64,000 nucleotides of DNA from Apiotrichum sp. Y4204 (Eukaryota > Basidiomycota > Tremellomycetes > Trichosporonales > Trichosporonaceae): contig JAMYHL010000007.1 in the NCBI GenBank assembly GCA_025531455.1, positions 496,001 through 560,000 of the forward strand. The letters run 5' to 3'. The notes below the pieces were generated by a model. That model was not told the DNA's origin, searched no databases, and saw only the letters and a program-made list of their open reading frames with translations. The translations under genes were made by a program, and so were the position numbers. Shown here in pieces: positions 33,793-45,459 of the stretch (positions are counted from its first letter, which is position 1; each line of letters begins with the position of its first letter).

Positions 33793-35594
33793 ATCAAGAG
33801 AAGATCTAAGATCGTGGGGGCACGCAGAGTGCAGATGTGTGTAGATGGAGGTGAGATTGTGTGTATGTACGCATCTAAGTGTTTGTGATGGGGATGAAAA
33901 TAATGTTCTCACTGCTCACTGTCTGGAGTACATCGCAATTGTGACACTGACTGATAACCCGGGCATGTTTAGGAGTTCATGACATCGGCGTATGTTGGTC
34001 GCATGTACGCGTATTTTGGTCTGTCCGATACTCTCTCAGCTCTCGGGGCACTCATGGGGATTGCCCCATTGACTAAACCGCGTCTGACACAAGGAACAGT
34101 TCAAGAAGCTGCGAAGGACGCTCTCAACGATCAGTACCACGCAAACTCTCTCGAGCGACAGGCTCCGCCTAGCTCATCCTCAATGCTCACACTCAATCAC
34201 TTCAGCTAATACTCACCAGAATAACACAATCCGGTCACAACCGACGCGAGAACAAAATCCGTGCGTGAGCTTGAGCTAACGGCCACGCCCGAGGTCATGT
34301 GCCACCTGCAGGAGACAGTAACGCCTGGACAGAACGCCTGAACAACGCTACCTTCTCTGCACTCTCCGCGTAACTGTCTCCGCACCAGTAGATTAACTAA
34401 ACGGGTGTCTGTTCCCCTTTCTCATTTTATGACTCTGTCATGGGCGACCGCTACTCGGCCGCGGCGTCGCGGGCCCGCCACTGGGCGGCGCCAATGCCGA
34501 GCTCTGTCCATGTGAGTCTCGGCAACTTGTGGACCACCGACGGGGCTGTCCTGGGCGCCTAGCGCGTAGTGACTTCGTTGAGAGATGCATAAATACCTCT
34601 GTCTCTTCCGGTCTTGTGGATCTAAATGCATTCTTCCCTTGTATCGCACACTCCATCGCTGTCCAGCAGTATCAACAAATGGGTTAGACCAAGGTTGGGA
34701 CATACAGTATCCCGGAAGTAGTGGGTTTAGTGGAAATACATTTTGCACGCTATATCCACCCATCTATCTCTGTTTCCAGAATACCGAACTCCAGGACTGC
34801 TCCTCGCCATCAGAAGTAGCGCGGACGATGAGTATTTTGGGGAGAGGTGCGTGAGGAAGTTGTGAGGAAAGCGTTTCTCTTACTCGGCACAGCTTCAAGT
34901 GATTTATTATGATCTTTCACTTGGTTTATTTGGTTTCATTTTTGACTTCCACACCCCGGCTTGTTTGTTTTTCCATACGCCCACTTGCTCATCTCGTATC
35001 TCTCCACACTCACCACGCGCTACTTCCACATTTCACCGCGCCTAACATCGCGTTCTCTCCTGGCATTGCGCAGCGACTCTATGGCTGTCGTGTACTGTTG
35101 AGTATTATTCTATCGCAAGCGAGTGCGGTGTGCATGGCGCCGACGAGATATCTTTGCTAGCAAGAACGCTGATCACACAGAGGGGTGGCAACGTTGTTCC
35201 CATACTCAATCTCGCTTACAACGTCTTGCTGGCAATCTGACTACTTGCGCCCGACTGACCCGGGGAATGGAGTATCTGTGGGAAGAAATGAGGTTCTACG
35301 GGGTCCCATGGGGAACGCTTTCGACACCCACTGCTGCTCCCACGACGTTGGTAGCCAGCACAGCACTGTGACATCCCAGAGTAATACATCCCAAAACTGC
35401 TAACTACATCACTCTACTACGCTGTACCTTCTGATATTGACAAACCGTTCAAACCATTGCTACTGTTACTCAATACTCAAAACCCAGCCCAATCCCACAA
35501 TCCCAATGTACACACAGACTATCGCACACTCGCCACATTAACCTGCTCTCGTTCCGCTCCCTGGGCCCATCTGTGTCTACAGCGTACCACACGC
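33793..35594. other. 1.8-kb convergent intergenic region, AT-richer
   Basis: No gene was called. A small GC-rich patch at 34440-34512 reads like coding (MGDRYSAAASRARHWAAPM...) and ends at a good GTGAGT donor, but no partner exon was convincing. The remainder is AT-richer with many stops. Confidence 0.4.
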
Positions 35595-37348
35595 TTAGTG
35601 CTGGTAGCGGAAGTCCTCGTGGTCCTCGAGGACTACCTCACCACGCTCCGCACGACGGTTCTGGCGGCGGTAGTAGAGGTTGAGACCGATGGCAACGAGG
35701 ACGGCGGCGGCGTTGAGACCGAGCGTCGAGTAAATACCGGTGGGGTAGCCCTTCTTCTTCTCCTTCTCCATGAAAAGAGTGGAGCCGAGGATACCGCCAA
35801 TACCGCCAAAGGCGACGGTGACGGCCGAGCAGTAGGCACGCTTGGACTGGGCACGGATGGAAGTGTGCTGCCACGAGATGATGAGAGGGACGTTCGAGTT
35901 ACCGCCCGAGACAGCGAAGAAGATGCCGGCGAAGCGGGCAGCCTTCTGCCTGGCCGGGAGGAGACCGTACATGCAGGTGCCGACGATAATGCAGATGGCG
36001 TTGAAGATGACGACAGCGGCGCGAGTTCCCCTGATGCGGTCGGCGATGCGGCCGCAGGTGAGCGAGGGAATCAGGGCCCAGAAGTAGGCGGGAGTACCGA
36101 GAAGCATCGACTCGACGTTGCTGAAGCCCATGGACTGGATGATGGTCGGGAGGAAGTAGGCGAGCGAGTAGGTGGCGGTGGTAGTGGACATGAACATGAA
36201 TGCGAAGAGCCAGGGCTGGAGCATGCTGGCGTACTTGCCAATCTTCTTCCAGGTAACGGGGTCATGCTGCGAATCGGCACGGTCGCGCTCAATGCGGGTG
36301 GTGACAATGTGACGCTCCTCGGCGTTGAGGAAGGGGGCACGGTCCGGGAAGTCGATGATGAAGATGTAGGCGATGATGGCAATCACAATCGTAAGCGCAC
36401 CGTAGAAGATGAAGAGGTAGCGCCATCCAGAGCGGCCACCCCTCCCGTGAAGGAGCGAGAAAGCGTAGCCAAGAGGCTTGGCGAATGAACCGGCAACAGC
36501 AGACGTGATGTAAAAGGTGACGTTACGCTGGGCCATGTCCTTGCGCGGGTACCAGCACGAAATCTGGCGGAGAGTCAGTCACGGCTTTGGTGGTGCAGCA
36601 ACAACAGAACAACTTACAAGGTAGGCGGCACCCGGGAAGAGGGCCGACTCGAACATGCCGAGGAGCGCACGCAGGGCGGCGAGGGTGCCCCAGTTGGGAG
36701 CGAAGCCCATGACCAGCATGATGATGCCCCAGAGGAGGACAGCGGAACCGAGCCAGATGCGGGCGCCAAACTTGCGAAGACCGAGCTGAGACTGGTGGCG
36801 TTAGCATTGGCCACAAGGCGGGGGAGGCTGGGAGGTGTCACATGTCGAGGGATATCGGCAACTAGACTCGGTTGCAGGTGGGATGGGATCTGGAGTGTCC
36901 GCCATCGCTGGAACAATCTGCCGAGGTTGGTGTTTCGGACGCTCCGACACACCGATCCCAAATTGTCCTCTTGGCAGGCAGATGCCCACTCGGATCGGGG
37001 AATACTTACTGGCAACTCGAATACAATGTAGGGGATGAAGAAGACGAGGGTGATGATCGAGTAGCGGTCGCCCAAGTTGGTACCGATCTCGCGGTCCATG
37101 TAGACGTCGTTGGCGGCACGGGCGATAGCGAGGTTGGTACGGTCAATCAGGGAGATGGCGTAGCACATAGACATGACGGGGATGAGACGCCAGTCAATCT
37201 TCTTGGTGATGCGCTTAATCTCGGCGGGGTCGAAGCCCTCGTCAATGTTCTTGCTCGGGACGACGACGGGGTTCTTCTCGGCGTCCTCGGATCCATACTG
37301 CTCGATGTGGGTAGCGGGTTCCCGCTTCTCAATCGAGTCGACGGACAT
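35595..37348 (-). CDS. MFS transporter, allantoate permease (anion:cation symporter) family
   Basis: Three exons: 37348-37010, 36791-36618 and 36563-35595 (TAA), 493 residues with about 12 hydrophobic segments. Family marks are KKIDWRLIPVMSMCYAISLIDRTNLAIARA in the first helix region (shown in part: DRTNLAIARA), a second-loop segment LGLRKFGARIWLG, GMFESALFPGAAYL, then CWYPRKDMAQRN and SGGNSNVPLIISWQ. These are typical of Dal5/Tna1-like carriers for allantoate, nicotinate and other small organic anions; the true substrate cannot be read from sequence. Located in the plasma membrane by family knowledge. The ATG at 37348 is the first Met in frame. Confidence 0.88.
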
Positions 37349-40300
37349 CGTGGTGGTGGCGGGCTGGGTGTGGATGTGGGACAAGTGGCGAGATCAATCG
37401 GTGGTGTGGAGCGGTGTTGTCGACAGTCGAGAGCAATGACTCTTGAGACTCTTGCAGCTGCAAAGTCGATGTCGGTCCTGGGGATTCTTGTCGGGGTCGC
37501 GACAGGCGCTCCTTTCATATGATTTCCATCGCCGGCCACACGAGCCAGGACAAACCCAACGACCCGGTACATGTTATCCGTCGGGTGCCATAATGGCCAC
37601 AGAGTGTGCACTCATGATCGTCCTGGCGCGTACCTCGTTAAGATCTCGACTCGGAGCAAAAGCCCTCGGGGCACGGCCTCTTGCGAACTGCGCGAGCTGC
37701 GAGAGAGTACTGTCAGTGGCATGTGTCTGTGGCTTTGCCTGCGAATTCCAAAACCCTTAGATGGTGTGCATCTCGAACAGCGACATCCTACACTTCTGTC
37801 AGGAAACCCCACACGCAGGCACCCTGCCCCAAGGGCGCTGCGCGCCGCACTCTATCGACACTCCACTCTGTTCACATCAGGCATGTGCCGCGCCAGCGAT
37901 ACCCGTAACTATCCGCATCCCGCAATCACGATTGTATACCAGTGGCAGAACCAACGCCTCGGCGCCAGTGCGCAGTGCGCACAGCGCGTCGGTGCCCCGT
38001 CCGCGGGGCCTGCCGCTTTCCCCTGTGCTTGTGCTTGTCCCGCGTGTTGGCATCTCAGCGATGTGGAATTGGAATCTGGGTATCGGGAAGTCGGACGCAT
38101 ATCTGGAAGGTTTTCTCCATCCGGAACGAACACGGTGGGCTGTGGGGTGGCGAGGACCACCATTCTCGGACTTGCCCGGGGTCGATGTCGCGGCTGCTAC
38201 CGCCGGGCGACGCCGATGCCGCAGCGCAAAGAGCCGCCAGCCGCCAGATGTCCATATTCCTTGCGAGGCACGCGCCAGACAATGACAGGGCACGGAGTAT
38301 CCGCCAGTCCAGATGGGAGGTAAGCTCGGCTCGCTGCCGTCATCGCTGCCATCAGTTCCTGTCGAGGCTGTATTGCGACGGCGCGCGCCACAGGTCACAT
38401 GGAAAGAGACAAGAGCAAGAAGCACCAAGCAGCACCAAGAATACCCAAGATCTCAAGACATGCGACGATGCGATGGCGGCTGACCGCGGCCCCGCGCGGC
38501 AGGTGCCGGTGTCGCTGGTGGGCCCCTTGGATGCCAAGACTGTGGCGCCGGCATGTGGCCCTGAGTGATTACGGCCTTTGTGTCGCGGCCCTGGTGCATC
38601 TTGTATCTTGTATGCGACAGCTGGTCATGCTGGTCAATTGTCTACAGGGCCGCATGTGCATTCAGCACAGTTGTCCAGTACCGCTGTTGTCTCAGAGCAC
38701 AGACAATCTCATCGGCTGGCCACCAGACCGAGGCTTTGCCGACCGTCTCTCAGAAGAGTCGCTTGCCCGACGATGCATGTCCGCCGGTCGGGCAAGCGTG
38801 TCGTGCTCTCCTGCCTGGATGTAATGCTCTTGGCGGTCTTGGCTTCCCCACACATTTGCCCACCCTGAGCATTGAACCTTGAACCCATTGTTCCACCCTC
38901 TCGGCGAGTTTGTTTCTGTGCATTCTCTGGATGTCGGGCAATACAGAGTCAATTGTATTCCATATTGAGGTAAGTAAGTGTAGCGTGAGGCGCGAGATCA
39001 ACAAGGTCAGACTGTATTGCACCGAGCCCTCTTCGATATTCTTCGTTTTCCCGGACGCACAAGCACAAACACACCCAAGCACAAGCACAATTAAGATTGC
39101 ATCTTACTCTGCTGCCGGTCTGGACTCGCGCACACCATTGCGGCATCACTATCGTCCGCACCGAGGCGGTAGTGGCAGACGGAGCACTCCAGAAGGCCTC
39201 AGACTCCGGTTCAGCGGGACGCGTGGACTGCAACGCGTCTGACGGCGCGATCGATGTCATGGACCGCCGCCGGTTTGCACGCACAGTCAGCCGTCGGTGA
39301 CCGTATGTCATGCTCGTCGGCATTTAACCCGGCGAGCTCGCTATCACTGTGTCAGCTGCACACATTTCCGCATTCTTGTCAGCGGACTTGTCCGCGGCCA
39401 ACCTCTATCGGTGCGGGCAGGCATCGGTATCTCGGAAAGTCGATCCCGCAAACGACTGACGATCTGACGACATGAAGGCACACTCAGTAAAACCTCCGCA
39501 TAGACGACCCAGGCGAGCACCCGAGCTGGCCAGCTGCCGTCCTTCCGCCCGACATCCGGCACGTTCCGACTGGGCTCGCCGACAGGTACCGACGACCTAC
39601 GTACAGCCGTCCCTGGTGACGCCCCGGAATCTCCTATCTCGCTTTCCGGCATTGAGGCCACTGTGGGTTGAAGCACTTCCGTCTGTTCCCCGGCGTTGCG
39701 CTCATTCTTTATAATAGAGGATTGATATATGGAATGCGGCAGGTATCAGATGTGGAGGAAAGTCAAGGAGTGGAGAGTGAGACAGAGAAATGTGAAGAAA
39801 TGCGGAGAGTGTGGAGTAGATTTGTGGAGAAATGTGGGGAGATGTGGAGAAATGTGGAGACATAGTGTGGCTGCTGGGGTGCCAGACCCCGCCGGCAAGC
39901 AAGAGGAGAGGACTCGAAGATGAAGTGGACGCTCTCCAGCTTGGGGATGGTTGTGGAGATAAGGCCTGGTATGTGGGGGAGATCGAGATCCAGGCGTGCC
40001 AGCCTCGCCCTATCCTCGCCCCAGCCTCTCCGCCCGATCGTATCACTGCCGCTCGAGCGATGCGAGTGATCGCAAGTGGCGCCAGCCGCCGCCATGGCGC
40101 CTTGCGCCAACCAAGCGCCGAGCGCCGCTGAGGATGGGAGGGCGCGGTGGCACGCGAGCAAGGTTGGTCTACAAACGATGGACCCAACGCCGGATATGGG
40201 GTATGCCACTGCAATGACCGCAGCACAGCGCATACCCCGATCTTGATATCCCATTCGCCGTGCTTATCGTCTATCGTCTATCATGATCGCGCTCGACTCC

Positions 40301-41028
40301 TGACTCCTTGACGCACGCCAAGTCTTCGCGCGTCCACAATCGCCACCGTCGTCAGGTACCCCCCACACTCTCGAGCCCTTCGAGGCCTTGATACCTTGAT
40401 CTAGTCGGCTTCCGTGCCCCCCACCCCTAGACCCTGCGCCTGAGTCGGGTATACCCCACTCTGCCTTCTGCCATTTAGCATGCTTGTCCTAATATCTAGC
40501 CATCGCCCCAGCGTCGACATCACAGCGGCGGGGCAGTGACGCCGCTGTGCAGCGCGTTCAACTCGGTAGACACGCGTAAGTTCGTCGGCAAACAACGGTG
40601 GCGTGGTGGCAATACCGGTGCCAATGCCGATACCGGACACCTCACCGAAAGTCGCGTGGAAGGCTCGGCGAGACGATGCGGCACTCTGACACATTCTCAT
40701 CACGGCGTCAAACACCACATACACACAGTCACCCGCCGGTTTAACTCTCCCTCATATCTCCTTCGGTTGCTGGCTCGCTGGCGACAGGAGTGCGACTCAT
40801 GATTATGCTTACATTTACCACACCGGCTTTACATGTCGGGCAGACGCGGTACACCAGATACTGAACCGCCGGATCTTGGCGTGGCATCACCCAGTGCTCG
40901 AAACATTGCACGTGTGTCTGTATCCCGCTGGCCGTTGGTGCTCGTAATGCGGCTTGTTGGGAGCTTGACCGCTTGGCTCCTTGGCCGCTTGGCTAGCTCG
41001 GCAGCTTGGCCAGGCGCGACCCACCACG
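37349..41028. other. 3.7-kb intergenic region, no gene recognised
   Basis: This covers the transporter promoter and the 3' side of the large gene 41029-45459. Several 100-250-codon frames exist but lack codon bias, domains or joinable exons. A purine-rich minisatellite lies at 39750-39870. Long upstream spaces are common before regulated transporter genes. Confidence 0.45.
39750..39870. repeat. Purine-rich minisatellite (TGTGGAGAAA-type)
   Basis: Degenerate tandem units built on TGTGGAGAAA/TGTGGGGAGA run for about 120 nt. All pyrimidines are T apart from rare C. Confidence 0.75.
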
Positions 41029-44000
41029 TCAACCCATAAGGTCATCGAGATCGAGCAGATCGACCGTCTTCTTCTTCGCAATCTTGCTTCCAGGCGGCGG
41101 GGGGAGAAAGCCGGTCTGTGGAACAGGTGTACCCGAAGGGGGCGGGATGGCAGGCCAGCGACCAGGACTCGTCTTGGCGCTCGAGAGGAGGTTGAGCGTC
41201 GCGGTGTGGTCGACGCTCGCGCCTCGCCGGTTAGCAGGCGTGGGCGACGCAGTCGGAGAGTGCGCGCTGTCGGCAGGACGCGCATACGGCGACTTGGAGG
41301 GCGGGGTTGGCGCTGGCGAGTTTGAGCTCGTTGTGGCGCCCCGCGGCGCGGTCCAGGGCGTTTTGGCGGGCAGTGGCGGGGCGGGTGAGTCGAAGCTCGT
41401 GAACTCGCCAAAGTCGCCAAAGTCGTCGAAGCCGTCACCTGCCCCGCCTGTGGTTTGTGCTGGTGCCGTGGAAAAGTCTGCAAAGTCTGAAAAGTCGCCA
41501 AAGTCGTCATTCAACGACGTAGATGCCGCGACGCGTGCAGGTGTTCGGGGCCCCGTGAGCAGCGGCGCGTCAACCGCAGGAGACCCAATGGTCGTCGCTG
41601 GAGACGCAAGATGGCGATTGGCCGGTGTTGACGGGAGGAGTCCCGGCCGGAGAAGCGGCGTCGTCTTTGCTGGCTCGGAGGGGGTGAAGGAAAGATCGGC
41701 GAACATGTCCTGCGTGCCCTGTACCGTTGTGCGACCGGAAGACTTCGAAGACATCAGGGGATTGGCGGACATCGGGCTGGCCGTCATAGGGCTAATTGGC
41801 GTGGCCATTGCAGAAGGACCGACAGGCGACGCGGGCGACATACCTCCGCCAGGCACGGACAGCGATGCCATTGAGGGGAACAGTGGGGCCGAGCTGCCTG
41901 CGCTCGCAGGTGATGCCTTTGGTGCTGAGGGGGCGAGTGGTGTGAATGAGAAGGGCGGAGATGACACACGAGTCCCAGTTGGCGGAGATGAGATACGCGG
42001 CGGGGAGGCAACGCGGGGAGGAGACGGAATGCGGGGGGAGGCAGCACCGGGGCTCGGAACCATTGACGACCGCCTGGAGGGCACTGTTGGTGGCCCGGGG
42101 ACCATGGCTGCCATCCCTGCCAGAGGAGATGAAACCGCAGGACTGGCGGGAGACATGGGGCGGCCGCCGGGCGCTGAGCCCGGAACAAGCGGCGGTGTGC
42201 ACTCTCGGAACATGTTGGCACCGGGTATGGACGACGTGGACGCCCTCCCTGGTGGCGGTGCAATGCTCGGAGGCGTGCTCGACCGCGCGGGTCCCGGAGG
42301 CGGTGGCAGGATCGGCGGCGTCTTCGGTGCTGTCGGAGCAAGAATGTCGTCCCAGCCAATTGTGGACGAGGGCCGGCTTTGCGTCGGCGACGAAGTCGGC
42401 GGGGCATCGAAATCGAGTCCGGAGAGGAGATCCATTGTCGATGGCTGTGGCTTCTTCGGCCCCGTTGCCATACGGGCGACAAACGTCGACTGGCGGGGCG
42501 GGGGGCCCCGCGAGCCGCGCGGCGGAGGGGCAAGTGGGGACGCCTTGGTCTGCGGCTGGAGGACGGTCTCAAGGGTTTCCGGCCCGCCGAAGCCGAGGAG
42601 GTCGGCGGTGCCGCGCGAGGCTGGTGTCGGCATGGAGGGAACGTCGGCGAGGAATGCAAAGTCGTCTTCTCCGAGATCAATATCTTCGTCGTGGTCGCCT
42701 GAGAGACGTTGAGCAGACTCAGACTCGGTCTGCGCCTGTTGCTCTGTAGATGGCGTGGCGCGCCGGCCCCAGCGCCAGAAGCTTCGCGATGCAGGCGCCT
42801 GAGCGTCGGGTTCTGACAGGGACTGTCGCGGCGCCTCGTGGCCCGTGTCTTCGAAGGATGGGATCGGAGCGGCAGCGGGGACGACCGGGGGTGTCGCAGG
42901 GCGAGAGGGGATTATGGACTGCGGCCGGGATCCCGATCCGCGAGGCGCGGAAGATATGGACGCGCGGGCAGATCCAGAAGGTGCGCCTGCTGCTGCCGCA
43001 GTCGTAGCGGCCGCAGTGATGTCGACGGGCACAGTCGGGGGCTGTGGCGTGATCGGGGTGGATGCGGCGGTCGACGGAGTCTTGACCTCTAGCATGCCGC
43101 CGCCAGATGTGACCAGCGGCTTGGGGGTGGAGCTCTTCTTCCAAAAGCTCCACCTGCTGGGCACCGCTTCCTCAGCTGCTGGCGCCGCAGCCTTGTCCGC
43201 GTCCTGTTCACCAAGGCGTGACCGGTCGCCCCAGGTGCCTTCCAGCCCTGGGCCGAACGACAACCCCTCGAGCCGGCGTGGACGCATCGGCATGCGGAGG
43301 AGAGACGTTGACGAGTGGGCGTTTGACCGAGATAGCGCGGCAGTGTACTTCTGGTGCGTGGTGAGTGTGTGGATCGGGGGCATGCGAGTGTCGGGGACCT
43401 CAGTGAGCGAGCGGAGTGTCTCGGCGACATTCTCTTCGAGCACTTTTACCCCGTCGTCGAGCTTCTTCTCCTCGTCCTCGTCCATCGTCTGGAGCTGGTC
43501 CTTCTCGCCAATAACAGAAGCCGCGACGCCGTCCCACTCGCGCTTGAGCTTTTCAATCTTCTCAAACGGCGCGCGCTCCTCCTTCAGACGGATAGTGCGC
43601 TGCGCGGCCGCCCAGCGCTCCTCCTGTGGCTGGGCCTGTGCGGGCGGGGTCGCAGTGCGCACGCCACCCCACGACGCATAGCCCTCCTCGGCGCCGCCGT
43701 AACTGTCGTCGCCTCCCCAGTCGTCCTTCTTCCACGAGTCGTTGGCGGACCCTCCCCACGCGCTCGCCTCGCCGACATCCGCAAAACCGCCAAAGTCGGA
43801 GCCGAACGAGGATGAACGTTTGATAGAGGTGTCGGCTTCGAGTTTGAGTGACGACGAGGACACATCTGGCATGTCTGGCAGGTCGCCGAATGAGGCAGAA
43901 CCGCTCGGCGGGGAGCCGACAGCTGCGGCGGCCATCGGGGATATCGGGGACGCCGTGGCGAGGGCAATATCCGGTACGTCAATCTCCACGGCCCCAGTCT

Positions 44001-45459
44001 TAAGCGGAGAGCCTGGTCGCGATCCCGATACTGCAGACGCGCGGCGTTCGGTCGAGAGGTTGCGTGACAGCTCGCGTGAGAGGCGCGCCTCGAGGCTCTT
44101 GCGCGGAGAGGAGGCGATGCTGCAAGCTGTCGTGATAGGAGAGCGGGTGGGGGATTGTGTAGGGGAGGGAGTACGCGACGCGCGGACGGGAAGGGATTCC
44201 GAATGAGGGGATGAGGAGCGGACTGGCGAGGTCTTCTCATCTGCTCCCCACACGTCGCCGAACGCCTCAGGGGACGGGGACCGTATCGGGGTTGGTGGCC
44301 GAACTTCCTCCTTTGCTGTGGTCGGGGAGCCCCAGGTATCCCCCCAGGACGGAAATGATGGAACATTGGGCATGGCTCCCAGCCCGCCGATCTTGGACCC
44401 TGTAGCTGCGAGGTCCGAGGCGGTCGTCGCGGCGGAACTGAGGGTGGACACGCCAGAGTTGAAGCTGGAGATATTCGAGTTGAGCGACGACGTGAGGCCC
44501 GAGGTGAAGGCGTTAGCGCGGTCGGTAGCGGATGCCGTGGCGGCGGCGGCGCTTGTTGAGAGAGCGTTGCTTGCCTGCGAGGTCATGTGTGATGCAATGG
44601 CTGTGGACGCCATATTTGTGAATGCCGAGGGCATGCCGGGCGTCTGGGCGGCCATCTGGCCCGCAATGTGGCCCGCGAGGACGTTTGTCGCGGCTCCCTG
44701 CGCCTTGGTCTGGTACGAGGAGAGGGTGGAGGAGACGGCGTCGGGGACGGCAAACTTTGGTGCGTCGGGGACAGAGGAGAGCGAAGGGGGATTGGCTAGG
44801 GAGTAGCTCGACGTGTCGGGCATGCTCATCTTCGAGGTCATAGAGGAGAAGCCCGAGGAGAGGCCGTCAGTGCTCGGCATCTTGAACCCAGACGTATCCG
44901 GCATGCTCATCTTGGATGCCATACTCGAGAATCCCGACGAGATGCCCGACGTGTCCGGCATGGACATTTTAGACGTCATGCTCGAGAAGCCAGACGACAT
45001 GCCCTCCGAGGTCGGCATCTTGAACCCCGCCTCGTCCATTTTAGATCCCATGGCCGAGCCCATACTCGCCAGTCCAGCGCCCATGCTGGCGAACCCCGAC
45101 GAAATACCGGTCTGTACGCCCTGCACGTCGACTCCAGCCGCGCGCTCCTTTGCGGCGCCCATGAACGCCGACACGCGCTCGCCCGCACTGGCCGCTGCGC
45201 TGCTCGCTGCCGGGCCGTACCGCTCGCGTGCGGACCCGAGCCCCTCCTTGGCCGACGCAAAGGCGGACGCGCCGGCCGCCTGTCCCGACGCGAGGCCGGC
45301 CGCGAGACTCGCCCCAAAGCCGGAGGCGGGCGGAGAGGCAGATGCAGTGGCAGGTTTCGGCGCCCACGGGTCCGTGACGTCCATATCCTGCGGCGGCGGG
45401 GAGAGCGAGGCCGGCATCGACATGCGCGGCTTGCCCCATGTCGCCCATGGGTCGTCCAT
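41029..45459 (-). CDS. Large disordered protein with DFGDF adaptor-type motifs
   Basis: A single open frame of 1476 residues from ATG at 45459. The N terminus (DPWATWGKP, DPWAPKP) has DPW motifs. Residues about 140-220 contain three near repeats SSGFSSMTSKMSMPDTSG. The middle holds a charged coiled segment (WAAAQRTIRLKEERAPFEKI, KLKREWDGVAAS, EDEEKKLDDGVKVLEENVAE). The C-terminal 200 residues carry DDFGDFSDFADFS, FDDFGDFGEFTSFD and end KKKTVDLLDLDDLMG. DPW, FxDF-type and LLDLD motifs are classic short ligands for AP-2/AP-1 adaptor ears and clathrin, so a role as a clathrin/adaptor accessory protein (aftiphilin or Laa2-like in logic) is a reasonable inference. No enzyme domain is seen. Confidence 0.82.
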   Translation of the reverse strand: MDDPWATWGKPRMSMPASLSPPPQDMDVTDPWAPKPATASASPPASGFGASLAAGLASGQAAGASAFASAKEGLGSARERYGPAASSAAASAGERVSAFMGAAKERAAGVDVQGVQTGISSGFASMGAGLASMGSAMGSKMDEAGFKMPTSEGMSSGFSSMTSKMSMPDTSGISSGFSSMASKMSMPDTSGFKMPSTDGLSSGFSSMTSKMSMPDTSSYSLANPPSLSSVPDAPKFAVPDAVSSTLSSYQTKAQGAATNVLAGHIAGQMAAQTPGMPSAFTNMASTAIASHMTSQASNALSTSAAAATASATDRANAFTSGLTSSLNSNISSFNSGVSTLSSAATTASDLAATGSKIGGLGAMPNVPSFPSWGDTWGSPTTAKEEVRPPTPIRSPSPEAFGDVWGADEKTSPVRSSSPHSESLPVRASRTPSPTQSPTRSPITTACSIASSPRKSLEARLSRELSRNLSTERRASAVSGSRPGSPLKTGAVEIDVPDIALATASPISPMAAAAVGSPPSGSASFGDLPDMPDVSSSSLKLEADTSIKRSSSFGSDFGGFADVGEASAWGGSANDSWKKDDWGGDDSYGGAEEGYASWGGVRTATPPAQAQPQEERWAAAQRTIRLKEERAPFEKIEKLKREWDGVAASVIGEKDQLQTMDEDEEKKLDDGVKVLEENVAETLRSLTEVPDTRMPPIHTLTTHQKYTAALSRSNAHSSTSLLRMPMRPRRLEGLSFGPGLEGTWGDRSRLGEQDADKAAAPAAEEAVPSRWSFWKKSSTPKPLVTSGGGMLEVKTPSTAASTPITPQPPTVPVDITAAATTAAAAGAPSGSARASISSAPRGSGSRPQSIIPSRPATPPVVPAAAPIPSFEDTGHEAPRQSLSEPDAQAPASRSFWRWGRRATPSTEQQAQTESESAQRLSGDHDEDIDLGEDDFAFLADVPSMPTPASRGTADLLGFGGPETLETVLQPQTKASPLAPPPRGSRGPPPRQSTFVARMATGPKKPQPSTMDLLSGLDFDAPPTSSPTQSRPSSTIGWDDILAPTAPKTPPILPPPPGPARSSTPPSIAPPPGRASTSSIPGANMFRECTPPLVPGSAPGGRPMSPASPAVSSPLAGMAAMVPGPPTVPSRRSSMVPSPGAASPRIPSPPRVASPPRISSPPTGTRVSSPPFSFTPLAPSAPKASPASAGSSAPLFPSMASLSVPGGGMSPASPVGPSAMATPISPMTASPMSANPLMSSKSSGRTTVQGTQDMFADLSFTPSEPAKTTPLLRPGLLPSTPANRHLASPATTIGSPAVDAPLLTGPRTPARVAASTSLNDDFGDFSDFADFSTAPAQTTGGAGDGFDDFGDFGEFTSFDSPAPPLPAKTPWTAPRGATTSSNSPAPTPPSKSPYARPADSAHSPTASPTPANRRGASVDHTATLNLLSSAKTSPGRWPAIPPPSGTPVPQTGFLPPPPGSKIAKKKTVDLLDLDDLMG
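44813..45030 (-). repeat. Tandem coding repeats (SGFSSMxSKMSMPDT)
   Basis: Three to four units of about 19-27 codons lie near the N terminus of the large DFGDF protein. They share SSGFSSM and KMSMPDTS. Confidence 0.7.

Noticed and set aside
37571..38323. 250-codon plus-strand frame upstream of the transporter
   Set aside because: No codon bias, many Cys and Arg, no family resemblance; several equally long frames overlap it on both strands.
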